Shown here: positions 9,406 through 17,694 of the stretch, one piece after another
How positions within the stretch are numbered: the stretch's first letter is position 1
Layout: each line of letters starts with the position of its first letter
Source of the DNA: Oceanospirillaceae bacterium
Lineage (GTDB): Bacteria > Pseudomonadota > Gammaproteobacteria > Pseudomonadales > Oceanobacteraceae
Reading direction: 5' to 3'
NCBI GenBank assembly: GCA_002724925.1
Contig: PBQA01000033.1
Span: 62,001-126,000 of the forward strand
DNA length: 64,000 nt
Program-made: the position numbers and the translations under genes
The notes under the pieces: generated by a model
What the model was told of the DNA's origin: nothing
Databases searched by the model: none
The model's input: the letters and a program-made list of their open reading frames with translations, nothing else

Positions 9406-10196
9406 TGCGTTCGGTGAATGTACTCGAGTCCACCATTCTGCACGGAAGTGACCAGATATTCTGGCTCGATGGCAGCTCTGCTGAAAGCGTCTCTGACATG
9501 CGCAGAGTCAACGGTCAGATCCGCAGCGAAGTTACCGAAAAGCCTTCTGACCTTCATATTCGCGAAGGCGCCGGAAAGACTGTCTTATGGCGACGCTCTG
9601 TTGATTCATTTGTGTCAGGCAAACCAACCGAAGGCGAGAAGGATTTTGCTACAGCAGGCACCTACACATTTGCCGGTGTGGCTCGCGACCCCAAGGGCCT
9701 GTTTCTGCCGCGTACACTCTCTATCACTGTGGGTGATGCCCCTCCCAACGGGCATGCGGTTGTGCTCTACCCCTCGCCGGTTTCCGTACGTTTTAACTCT
9801 GCCGGCGGACTTCGCCTGACACTGGCACGCGACGCGGACGATTCAGCGCTTCCCTGGGCAATTGTGACGGTAACCGTCACCATCCCGGGATTGGGATCAC
9901 AAGCCTACCGGGGGCAGACAGATCAGCATGGCGACTTGTTACTGCCCTTCCTTCGTCTTCCACCATTGCCGGAAGGCGTGAGTGATTACAGCGCTACCCT
10001 CGATGTACTCGGCAGACTCGACACTGACAGTGAAGTTCCCGCTGACCCCGACACCTTTAGCCCGCTTGATATTGGCGAGCTGAACAGCACCAGTTTTTCC
10101 CCAACCATCGGATTCTCAGTAGTACCCGGTGACATTTTAACCCTGCGGTCTGACGGCAGGAGTTTTCTTGCCCTGAAACCTGTATGCCCCGTCTGA
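9405..10196 (+). CDS. eCIS-associated protein of unknown function
   Basis: 263 aa, not recognised. No signal peptide or membrane segment is seen. The sequence is rich in short beta strands. The middle (about residues 120-200) contains TVTVTIPGLGSQAYRGQTDQHGD, which reads like an Ig-like or carboxypeptidase-regulatory sandwich in which a strand pair is followed by a T-D-x-x-G-D turn. It is translated by a 1-nt overlap from the cap gene (ribosome site GGAGG at 9391) and precedes the sheath gene. Position suggests a structural or accessory particle part, possibly a surface decoration or cap partner; this is inference from context only. Confidence 0.6.
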   Translation: MRSVNVLESTILHGSDQIFWLDGSSAESVSDMRRVNGQIRSEVTEKPSDLHIREGAGKTVLWRRSVDSFVSGKPTEGEKDFATAGTYTFAGVARDPKGLFLPRTLSITVGDAPPNGHAVVLYPSPVSVRFNSAGGLRLTLARDADDSALPWAIVTVTVTIPGLGSQAYRGQTDQHGDLLLPFLRLPPLPEGVSDYSATLDVLGRLDTDSEVPADPDTFSPLDIGELNSTSFSPTIGFSVVPGDILTLRSDGRSFLALKPVCPV

Positions 10197-10208
10197 AAGG
10201 AGAAGACC

Positions 10209-12359
10209 ATGCCTGAATACTTAGCCCCGGGTGTGTTTGTAGAGGAAGTGAGCTTTCGCTCCAAATCAATCGAAGGCGTGGGCACAAGTGTCGCCGCCAT
10301 AGCAGGCCCGACCCGTACCGGTCCGCTGCGGGGTAAGCCTGAGGTTGTTACCAGCTTCGCTGAATTCACCCGCATTTACGGCGATGTTCAAGACCTGAGT
10401 TTTTCTGGCTCAACGGTACTGAACCACACGGCATTGTCAGCCAAAGCTTTCTTCGATGGCGGCGGTAAACAACTGTTTGTTTCTCGGGTTGCTAATTTCA
10501 GCACACCTGCGTCGGGCTTCGCCTCAGCGACTGACACCAACAACCATGTCACCTTTGCCAGCCGCTTCCCCGGCGCCATGGGTAACCTGACTCTCGAACT
10601 GGACTGGCGCGACAGTGAGAACCTTCTGCTCTCTGTGATCACCAGCGCCCCCGCTGACGGTGAGGTAGTGTTCCTTGAAGCGACAGGCCTGACCGACGTT
10701 GCAACCACCGCAGACACCTCCGCAAGAGCCCACCCGTTTGAATTCCGTGGACTCGTACGCAAGGCTGGCAGCCAGTATGAAATCGTCGACGACCTCGCTG
10801 TGATCACCGATGCTAATGACGACAACGTAGCAGTAGCGGATGTTAAAACAGGCATCTATGGTCTGGAGGTGGCAGGCCTGGTGAACGATGGCACAACCAG
10901 CGTTACCTTCACCAAAGTCACCGCTCGCAGACCTTCCAGCGGTGCACTTGCTGACGGTACCGAGGCGGTGCTCTCTCTGAGCGAAATCGCAGGACTGAAT
11001 GGATTCCATGAAGGTGATTGGGGGACGCTGACGACGCTTTACGGCACGTTGAACGCCGCTGGAACCGAATTTACAATCGAAGATTCTTCGCGCAATCCGG
11101 CTGTCGTAAATGCCCCCATCAAACTTTACCTGAGCGCGCTGGCGGCAGCACCCGGCAGTGTACGCGCCATGATGGTTCAGCGTTCGTTCAACATTAACGT
11201 TCGCAATGGTGGTGCCGATGGCGCGGTTATTTATACCTACGCCGACATCTCCTCTGCACCAGATGCTGAGAACAGCCTGAGTAACGTCATGAGTGCATCG
11301 CCAGCGAAGCACTACGACGAGCTCACCAGCCCCGTCAGCTGCACACTGGCGAACAGTGTCACTGGTGATCAGATCATTGCTGCGCTTTATAACATGTTCG
11401 ACTCAGGGGCAATGAATCCAGGCCCGATGTCGGTTGAAGGCCCACGCTATCTGATCACCCTGTCCGGTGGCGATGATGGCAGCACGCCGGTTGCTGTGAA
11501 TTATGGTGGTGAATCGGACGAAGTAAACGGTAGTACCGGCTTTGCTGCGTTTGAAGACATCGAAGACATTTCAATCGTGATGTGCCCAGCCGCTGCTGCC
11601 GATGAAACAAATCATCAGGCGATTGTCGCTGAAATGCAGAAGCACTGCCGTAAGATGCGTTACCGCGTCGGTATCGTTGACAGCCGCGAGGGCATGTCAC
11701 TTTCTGAAGTGCGTGAATTCCGTTCTAACTTCGATGATAGCCGCCTGGCACTCTACTACCCATGGGTCGTCGCTGCTGACCCTCGCGGCACTCAACCAAC
11801 GGTGAACCTCCCACCTGCTGGCTTTATCGCAGGTGTTTATGCCAACACAGACGTTCAGCGCGGTGTACACAAAGCACCAGCCAATGAACCTGTAATTGGT
11901 GCACTGGGCTTCACGCAGGAAATCAACCAGTTCCAACAAGAGCTGCTTAACCCTGCCGGTGTGAACTGCCTGCGTTCTTTCGCGGGTCGCGGTCACCGTG
12001 TTTGGGGTGGCCGAACGCTGTCGAGCGATCCTGAGTGGAAGTACATCAACGTGCGTCGCTACTTCCTGTACCTCGAGCGTTCTATCGAGAAATCCACTCA
12101 GTGGGTGGTCTTTGAACCTAACGGTGAACGCCTGTGGGACAACGTCCGGATTACCATCGAAAACTTCCTTTACAACGAATGGGCAAACGGTCGCCTGCTG
12201 GGGACTGCGAAAACAGCCTACTTCGTGCGTTGTGACCGGAGCACCATGACTCAAAACGATCTCGACAACGGTCGTCTGGTTTGTGAGGTCGGCGTCGCCG
12301 CTCTGAAACCAGCAGAGTTTGTGATTTTCCGCATCGGTCAGAAAACCGCCGATAGTTAA
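10209..12359 (+). CDS. eCIS contractile sheath protein (Afp2/3/4-like)
   Basis: 716 aa. The N-terminus, with PGVFVEEV at residues 7-14 followed by a GTSVAAIAGP strand, is the classic phage tail sheath start: an extended linker strand and then the first core domain. The C-terminal half carries conserved sheath motifs (NVRRYFLYLERSI, ENFLYNEW and a final CEVGVAALKPAEF strand). Sheath subunits surround the inner tube and contract to drive it into a target. The length is well above the simplest eCIS sheaths; the excess lies at about residues 105-390, a beta-rich insertion probably exposed on the particle surface. The ribosome site is AAAGGAG at 10196-10202. Confidence 0.95.
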   Translation: MPEYLAPGVFVEEVSFRSKSIEGVGTSVAAIAGPTRTGPLRGKPEVVTSFAEFTRIYGDVQDLSFSGSTVLNHTALSAKAFFDGGGKQLFVSRVANFSTPASGFASATDTNNHVTFASRFPGAMGNLTLELDWRDSENLLLSVITSAPADGEVVFLEATGLTDVATTADTSARAHPFEFRGLVRKAGSQYEIVDDLAVITDANDDNVAVADVKTGIYGLEVAGLVNDGTTSVTFTKVTARRPSSGALADGTEAVLSLSEIAGLNGFHEGDWGTLTTLYGTLNAAGTEFTIEDSSRNPAVVNAPIKLYLSALAAAPGSVRAMMVQRSFNINVRNGGADGAVIYTYADISSAPDAENSLSNVMSASPAKHYDELTSPVSCTLANSVTGDQIIAALYNMFDSGAMNPGPMSVEGPRYLITLSGGDDGSTPVAVNYGGESDEVNGSTGFAAFEDIEDISIVMCPAAAADETNHQAIVAEMQKHCRKMRYRVGIVDSREGMSLSEVREFRSNFDDSRLALYYPWVVAADPRGTQPTVNLPPAGFIAGVYANTDVQRGVHKAPANEPVIGALGFTQEINQFQQELLNPAGVNCLRSFAGRGHRVWGGRTLSSDPEWKYINVRRYFLYLERSIEKSTQWVVFEPNGERLWDNVRITIENFLYNEWANGRLLGTAKTAYFVRCDRSTMTQNDLDNGRLVCEVGVAALKPAEFVIFRIGQKTADS

Positions 12360-12421
12360 ACAATATCCATCCCGACAGCGGCTTCTGCTGAAGCCGCTGG
12401 GACTAAAGAAGGAATAAAATC

Positions 12422-12883
12422 ATGGCACAGTTTCGCGAAACCCCTTATGGCGTTTTTAACTACCTGGTCAACCTCGACGATGGTACTGAAGGTGAAGTAG
12501 CCGGAGGTTTTTCAGAAGTCTCCGGACTCAACGCTGAAGTGACCGTCGCCGAATACCGCAACGGTAATTCAGCGGTTAATTACGTCAACAAAGTACCGGC
12601 TTTACACAAAACCGGAGACGTCACTCTTAAACGTGGAGTCATCGGCGCTGGCAATATCTACGAATGGCTGGAAGAAGTTCGTGGCGGTAACGTGATGTCC
12701 AAGCGCGACGTCACGATCAAATTAAAAAACGAAGATCCAACCAGCTCTGCGGCAGTCGTCACCTGGAAACTCCGCGGCGCTATGCCGATTAAATGGACAG
12801 GCCCAACATTAACCGCCAAGGGTGGAAGTGATGTTGCGATGGAAGAATTGGTTCTGTCTGTTGAGCATATCGAGCAGGAATAA
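12422..12883 (+). CDS. eCIS inner tube protein (gp19/Afp1-like), copy 1
   Basis: 153 aa. The opening R-E-T-P-Y-G-V-F-N-Y-L-V, the FSEVSGLNAEV segment and the LKRGVIGAGNIYEWLEEV segment define the T4 gp19-like tail tube family. These proteins form hexameric rings stacked inside the sheath. It follows the sheath gene by 62 bp, has a ribosome site (AAGGAA) and is the shorter of two tube paralogues (the other starts at 14383). As the sheath-proximal, standard-length copy it is probably the major tube subunit. Confidence 0.95.
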   Translation: MAQFRETPYGVFNYLVNLDDGTEGEVAGGFSEVSGLNAEVTVAEYRNGNSAVNYVNKVPALHKTGDVTLKRGVIGAGNIYEWLEEVRGGNVMSKRDVTIKLKNEDPTSSAAVVTWKLRGAMPIKWTGPTLTAKGGSDVAMEELVLSVEHIEQE

Positions 12884-12890
12884 GTCGCCA

Positions 12891-14390
12891 ATGATGCAGG
12901 ATTTACTGGCACGACGGATTCAGCTGACCCCCAGGCCGCAGAACGACTCTGCGCTGCCACTGGAAGTCGCTATGCTCGGACACTGCCCGGGGCGTGTACG
13001 CCCTGAGCGGTTACTGGCGCTGAAAGATGCTCTTGCAGCCATTCGTCAGGCAGGGTTCGGTGAGGTCATTGATCAGATCCTCACCAATCCGGCCATTGCC
13101 ACTTTGTATCACCTGCCGCTCCCTTTGCATTCAGCGTCGGAGTTTCACGATATCTTTCCGGATGCAGCCAGTGCGCCCGCACAGTATCGAAGTTCACTGG
13201 CAGGAAACCTCGCCTGGCTGGCTCCCTGCGTCGAAGATTTCTTTGCTAATGGAGGCCATCGGCTCTGGGTCGTAGTAATACCGGAAGAAGAATCGCAACA
13301 AGGCTTTTTCGCGACTGAGAATACCGATCTGACCGACACCAGCACCCTACGGGGCATTGCGACTCTGCTTGCAGTGCCCTCTGTGGGCTCTATTTGTCTT
13401 CCCGATCTTGAGCGACTACAGATTCCGGCAAGACTGCCCGACATTCCCCGTGTCCGTCTGGATAATCCAGAGCCAGCCTTTTTACCCTGCTCTCAGTCAC
13501 TCGACGACGATCATCGCGAACGGCGGAACACCTCAGAAATGGCACTGGATGATCTTCCCGAACCGATAGAATTTCAGCGGGTTTTGCGCGAAGTCTTACA
13601 CTGGCTTACCCGCTACCGCCCGGATATTCAGTGCCTGCTGACACTTCCTCTCGCCTACGCCAGTGAAATCGACAGCCCGGATGCCGATCCGGAGGCTCTT
13701 GAATTACTGACCAACATGCAACTGTCCGATGCTGCGCATCATCTACGGCAGGTACAGTTTTTTTACCCCTACCTTCGTGGTCAGGGGAGAGCACTACTCT
13801 CACCCGTTGGTATCGTATCTGGCAAACAAGCGGCGACTGCCAGGTCGGCAGGTCCATGGCGATCTATAGCCGGGCAGCCCATGGTGTCTAAAAACCTGCC
13901 CTACCCCCGCATAAAACGAGCCGGTGTCGTCAGCCTCAGGGAAAGGCCAGGAATTTCGATTCTTGAATTACGTAACAACCGGATCGAACTGGACGATGAA
14001 CGGCTATGCGTCCCTGCCCTGCCTGCCGATGATTATCGCCACGCAGCCAGCCTCGATCGATTCGACGGATATCGCTCTGCCGAACTCATGCGCCTGATGG
14101 GATATCTACGCCGACAGTTGCGCCAGTTTGGTGAGCAACTCGTTTTTAATTCCGATGTTAACGACCCGCGGCCGAAACTCCTGATCGAGCATTTTTTACG
14201 GCAGCTCTGGCAAAGGGGAGCTTTGCGTGGAGAACGTTCAGAACACGCCTTTAGCTTGCGTCAGATTCCTGCAGGTGAAAGCACTCTGCTTCTGGAAATA
14301 GAAATTGCGCCGGCACTTCCGATTGACCGGATTCGACTGACGTTTACCAACTCAGGTACTGACTGGCAAACGGAGGTGCGCAGTGTCTAA
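12891..14390 (+). CDS. divergent, shortened sheath-like protein
   Basis: 499 aa from ATG 12891 (7 bp after the tube stop, ribosome site CAGGAA). Not labelled as sheath at first sight, but it can be aligned by eye with the sheath at 10209. VAMLGHCPGRVRP (26-38) matches VAAIAGPTRTGP. SASEFHDIFPD (81-91) matches SFAEFTRIYGD. FFANGGHRLWVVVI (117-130) matches FFDGGGKQLFVSRV. Residues 405-499 follow the sheath C-terminus (for example IEHFLRQLWQRGAL against IENFLYNEWANGRL). It lacks the extended N-terminal PGVFVEEV strand and the large insertion. Possible roles are a specialised sheath ring at the baseplate (Afp4-like) or an initiator that cannot polymerise. The homology is my reading of the sequence; the role is inference. 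Confidence 0.72.
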   Translation: MMQDLLARRIQLTPRPQNDSALPLEVAMLGHCPGRVRPERLLALKDALAAIRQAGFGEVIDQILTNPAIATLYHLPLPLHSASEFHDIFPDAASAPAQYRSSLAGNLAWLAPCVEDFFANGGHRLWVVVIPEEESQQGFFATENTDLTDTSTLRGIATLLAVPSVGSICLPDLERLQIPARLPDIPRVRLDNPEPAFLPCSQSLDDDHRERRNTSEMALDDLPEPIEFQRVLREVLHWLTRYRPDIQCLLTLPLAYASEIDSPDADPEALELLTNMQLSDAAHHLRQVQFFYPYLRGQGRALLSPVGIVSGKQAATARSAGPWRSIAGQPMVSKNLPYPRIKRAGVVSLRERPGISILELRNNRIELDDERLCVPALPADDYRHAASLDRFDGYRSAELMRLMGYLRRQLRQFGEQLVFNSDVNDPRPKLLIEHFLRQLWQRGALRGERSEHAFSLRQIPAGESTLLLEIEIAPALPIDRIRLTFTNSGTDWQTEVRSV

Positions 14391-14916
14391 TCCTGTTGCC
14401 GACGTATTTGTTCCTTTCCGGTTTAAGGTCAACCTGTATGACTCAGAAGAAAATACACTCCTGTGCTCTGGAAAGTTCAGCGAAGTCAGCGGTTTCGAAC
14501 TGACCATGGAACCAAAAACATTTCAGGAAGGTGGCCGTAACTGGGGCGAAATTCACCGCACGGGTCAAACCAAGTTTGCGCCCATGACACTCAAACGCGG
14601 AGTCACCAGCATCAATGATTTATGGAGCTGGTTCGATGCAACCACACGCGGTGCTAATTACGGTTATCGTCTCAGCGGCGAAATTATTGTTCTCGGACAT
14701 CAGACCCAGAACGGTGAAGACAATCCAGTGATGACCTGGAAGCTCACCGGCGTGATGGCAACCAAGTTTAAAGGACCTGACCTGAATTCCACTGCCAGTC
14801 AGGTCGCGATTGAAGAGGTCCAGCTGGTTCACGAGGGGCTGGAGCTCGAGCGGACCAAGCAGGCTGATGACCAGTCTTCTACAGCAAACTCCAACACTCA
14901 AGGGGCCCTACCATGA
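14383..14916 (+). CDS. eCIS tube protein (Afp5-like), copy 2
   Basis: 177 aa. It belongs to the same gp19-like tail tube family as the 12422 gene (FSEVSGFELTM, LKRGVTSINDLWSWFDATTRG, MTWKLTGVMATKFKGPDL) but has a different, longer C-terminus rich in Q, S and N. Start is GTG at 14383 with GGAGG at 14372-14376; the first codons overlap the preceding stop by 8 nt. In Afp-type loci the second tube protein forms the first ring on the hub, so this copy is probably the baseplate-proximal adaptor. Confidence 0.93.
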   Translation: MSNPVADVFVPFRFKVNLYDSEENTLLCSGKFSEVSGFELTMEPKTFQEGGRNWGEIHRTGQTKFAPMTLKRGVTSINDLWSWFDATTRGANYGYRLSGEIIVLGHQTQNGEDNPVMTWKLTGVMATKFKGPDLNSTASQVAIEEVQLVHEGLELERTKQADDQSSTANSNTQGALP

Positions 14917-15791
14917 CGGTACCTGAGCGCGGCAAGCTAATCCCGGTGACGGGAGAAAACGATGAGCCGGATATGGAGAACGCCATTGATGTGCAGTTCA
15001 ATCCGGTGACCTTGAAAATCAACCTGTCGAACACACTGAAAGCGAGTGAACAAAGTGGCAGCAGCAGTGCTGCTCAGTTCGTTGAAAAGAGCTCATCAAG
15101 TCTGAGCCTGGAGCTGATCTTTGATACCACACGGAAAGAAGAAGACGCGAATTACGAACAAGGCTCCGACGTTCGTAATCTGACAGGAGAAATTGCAACC
15201 CAATTCATTCAGCCAGAAAAGTCGGGCAGCGACATGAAGGCCCCGAAACGATGCTTATTTCAGTGGGGCGCGTTCGAATTCATTGGCATGATCGAAAGTT
15301 ACGATGAAACGCTGGATTACTTTTCGCCGGGCGGTACGCCTCTACGAGCCAAGCTGGCCTTAAAACTGAAAGAAGATCGCTTTCAGTTCCGCCAGACCAG
15401 CGATTTTTCAGATCCTACAAAACCAGCCATGCCGCAGTTGTCCCCGCGAGGGAAAGATACGGACGCTGAATCGGGTGCTAAACCTGATACTCAGAATGAT
15501 CCAGACAGCAATCAGCCTCCGGCAAAACCGAAAGCAAAAGAACAGGAAACAGAGCCTGTTCCGGGCCCGAGCGAAGGAAAAAGCAATTGGCGCGATACCG
15601 CAGAGTACAACGGGATTGAAAATCCGCGCATGCCCGGCGTACCGGTATTAGCGACGCCTACGCCAGATTGTAAGCCACGAGCCGGGCTGTCAGCGGCACT
15701 GAAAGCTGCCGTCACACTTAACGTAGAAGCAAAGGTTTCCACCTCGGTTAAATCGCGGATTAAAACGGATAACGGAGTTGGCTTTGAATAA
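14913..15791 (+). CDS. CIS tube-initiator protein (Afp7-like, CIS_tube domain)
   Basis: 292 aa. The first 170 residues (IDVQFNPVTLKINLSN, then SSSLSLELIFDTT, then FQWGAFEFIGMIESYDETLDYFSPGGTPLRAKL) match the contractile injection system tube domain seen in Afp7/Pvc7. That protein joins the tube to the spike hub. The family often ends in a LysM domain, but here the tail is a proline- and glutamate-rich linker (about 175-240) followed by a short segment with no LysM I can recognise. It overlaps the tube 2 stop as ATGA. Confidence 0.88.
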   Translation: MTVPERGKLIPVTGENDEPDMENAIDVQFNPVTLKINLSNTLKASEQSGSSSAAQFVEKSSSSLSLELIFDTTRKEEDANYEQGSDVRNLTGEIATQFIQPEKSGSDMKAPKRCLFQWGAFEFIGMIESYDETLDYFSPGGTPLRAKLALKLKEDRFQFRQTSDFSDPTKPAMPQLSPRGKDTDAESGAKPDTQNDPDSNQPPAKPKAKEQETEPVPGPSEGKSNWRDTAEYNGIENPRMPGVPVLATPTPDCKPRAGLSAALKAAVTLNVEAKVSTSVKSRIKTDNGVGFE

Positions 15792-15823
15792 ATTCACGTC
15801 GATATTCAAGGGAAGGGAGAAAC

Positions 15824-15988
15824 ATGCCCGTCATCATTGATGAAGTTATCGCGGATGTTCCTGCAACCCCCGTTCAGACGGCTGCAGAACGACCATCATC
15901 TCAGCAGACTGTGCCACCGGTCGCGCAGGACATGCTGCGTCTGCTTGAAAAACAACAACAGCGCCAAGAACGCTTGCAGGTGGATTAA
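15824..15988 (+). CDS. small DUF5908-type eCIS protein
   Basis: 54 aa, starting MPVIIDEVIADV after GGAAGGGAGA. The M-P-V-x-I-x-E-V start, short length, proline-rich middle and glutamine-rich C-terminal helix (MLRLLEKQQQRQERL) fit the DUF5908 family. It is a small protein found beside hub genes in eCIS clusters, probably equivalent to Afp6/Pvc6. It is encoded between the Afp7-like gene and the hub gene, with 5 bp to the latter. Function in the family is unknown to me. Its conserved position argues that it is real. Confidence 0.72.
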   Translation: MPVIIDEVIADVPATPVQTAAERPSSQQTVPPVAQDMLRLLEKQQQRQERLQVD

Positions 15989-15993
15989 TAGCA

Positions 15994-17046
15994 ATGGCGA
16001 TTCCTGAGGCATTTTACAGCAGTGCTCCGGCGATCAACGTCGACGGGGAAAATCGTGAAGACCTGAGCGATGCAATTGGCAGTATGGTAGTCAATCTGGG
16101 TCTTAGCGGCTGCGCACATGCGGAATTACAGGTGAATAACTGGGGACTCAGCAAAGACGCTCAGGAGCCGGATTTCCTGTTCAGCGATATCCTGCCCGGG
16201 GCAGCGATTGAAATTCATATCGGCCAGCCCGAGCCCGAGCTCATTTTCAGTGGCGAAATCACCGCAGTCGAAGAAGAGTATGGCCAGGGTGCTCCCCAAC
16301 TGACACTTTTACTTCAGGATAAACTGCATCACCTGGCCCGCCATCGCCAAAGCCAGGCCTGGGAAGACCAGTCTCCTGACGACATACTGCAAACCATCGC
16401 CAGTGACGCCGGCCTGCAGAGTGATATTCAGGTATCTGCTATTACCGATACCTGGCACCAGATTAATGAAAGTGATCTCGCCTTTATACTGCGACTGTGT
16501 CAGCGCTTCGATATCTCTCCGCGTCTCGAGGGATCAAGTTTGCGGGCCCGGCCTGAGGCTGAAGATAACTCGCCTGTTGCGTTGGATGTTCAGGACAATA
16601 TTTTACAACTGCGCCTGCTAGCCGACCTCAATCATCAGATCACCCAATCACGTACTCAGGGTTATAACCTCGCCACGGCTGAAGAAGTAAATTTCGACGC
16701 CGATAGCATGACGCCGGTCCCGGGCGAGACCTCGGCAGCTGAAAGCCTGGACCAATTATCCTGGGACGGCGAAGAGATTCTGCCCCACCCGTTTGCCCGG
16801 TCTCAGGCCGAAGCAGAAGCCTACGCTAAGGCACATTTTCAACGTCAGGCTAAGCGGTTTATATCGGGTGATATTGCATGTCAGGGCATTCCACAACTGA
16901 CCTCTGGACGCGAGATCGAGCTGAGCGGTGTGTCCTCAAGGCTGCTTGGTAAATATCAGGTTATTCACTGCACGCACAGGTTTGATAGACGTTCTGGATT
17001 TGAAACACACCTGAAAGTAAATAAAGCCGACTGGAGTACGCAATGA
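15994..17046 (+). CDS. spike hub protein (phage late control gene D / VgrG N-terminal-like)
   Basis: 350 aa. Homologous to gpD/gp27-type hub proteins: strands at the N-terminus, ILPGAAIEIHIGQPEPELIFSGEIT as the first barrel, a helical middle with DILQTIASDAGL, and a final domain ending SRLLGKYQVIHCTHRFD. Such proteins make the trimeric hub joining tube and spike. In Afp8 this domain is fused to the spike; here it is separate and overlaps the spike gene by 4 nt. Confidence 0.92.
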   Translation: MAIPEAFYSSAPAINVDGENREDLSDAIGSMVVNLGLSGCAHAELQVNNWGLSKDAQEPDFLFSDILPGAAIEIHIGQPEPELIFSGEITAVEEEYGQGAPQLTLLLQDKLHHLARHRQSQAWEDQSPDDILQTIASDAGLQSDIQVSAITDTWHQINESDLAFILRLCQRFDISPRLEGSSLRARPEAEDNSPVALDVQDNILQLRLLADLNHQITQSRTQGYNLATAEEVNFDADSMTPVPGETSAAESLDQLSWDGEEILPHPFARSQAEAEAYAKAHFQRQAKRFISGDIACQGIPQLTSGREIELSGVSSRLLGKYQVIHCTHRFDRRSGFETHLKVNKADWSTQ

Positions 17047-17681
17047 ATACGCACTCCGCCGGACAATTGCAGGCATTACAGATAGCCCAGGTCATTGATA
17101 ACCAGGACCCGGACAGACGCGGGCGCGTCAAAGTCAGAATGCAGGCCAGCTCTCTCGAACTCTGGGCCAGTGTTGTCGTGCCTTCAGCAGGTCAGGATTA
17201 CGGTACCAGCTTCTTACCGCGCCTCGATGAAATCGTGGTCGTCAGTTTTATCAGTCACGACATGCCCATGGTGCTCGGGAGTGTCTGGCAAGGCGCGGAA
17301 AGTCAGCCCGAAGAAGCCACACCCGTCGAAGAAAAATACGCAGTTAAAACACCATCAGGAACAGTATTTGAGTTCAGTGATGAGGAGCCAAAAGCATCCC
17401 TGACAACACGCTCTGGATACAACATCACTATTGATGAAAGCAGTGGTGGCGAAATTCGTATCGAAAGAGGCGCACAAACCGTAACGCTGAGCACATCGAG
17501 TATCGATATCGACAGCTCAGGGCCGGTGAATATCAACGCAGCTACCGTAAATGTCAGTGCATCCATGGTTCAGGTCGACGCTGGCATGTCTAAATTCAGT
17601 GGCGTCGTACAGTGCGACACCATCATTGCCACCTCCGTAGTAGGGACGACCTACACGCCGGGTGCCGGAAATATCTGGTAA
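17043..17681 (+). CDS. spike protein (baseplate assembly protein V-like)
   Basis: 212 aa. An OB-fold domain (about residues 10-90) carries DPDRRGRVKVRM and the conserved SFLPRLDEIVVVSFI motif. It leads into a repetitive triangular beta-helix (about 110-200: SIDIDSSGPVNINAATVNV and further strands) that ends in Y-T-P-G-A-G-N-I-W. It forms the puncturing needle below the hub. No separate PAAR-repeat tip gene is present in the locus, so this helix apparently supplies its own apex. Confidence 0.92.
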   Translation: MNTHSAGQLQALQIAQVIDNQDPDRRGRVKVRMQASSLELWASVVVPSAGQDYGTSFLPRLDEIVVVSFISHDMPMVLGSVWQGAESQPEEATPVEEKYAVKTPSGTVFEFSDEEPKASLTTRSGYNITIDESSGGEIRIERGAQTVTLSTSSIDIDSSGPVNINAATVNVSASMVQVDAGMSKFSGVVQCDTIIATSVVGTTYTPGAGNIW

Positions 17682-17694
17682 AGGGGCATAGATA

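Noticed and set aside
12822-12890. Upstream extension of the sheath-like protein
   Set aside because: The extension overlaps the tube gene; ATG 12891 follows its stop with a ribosome site.
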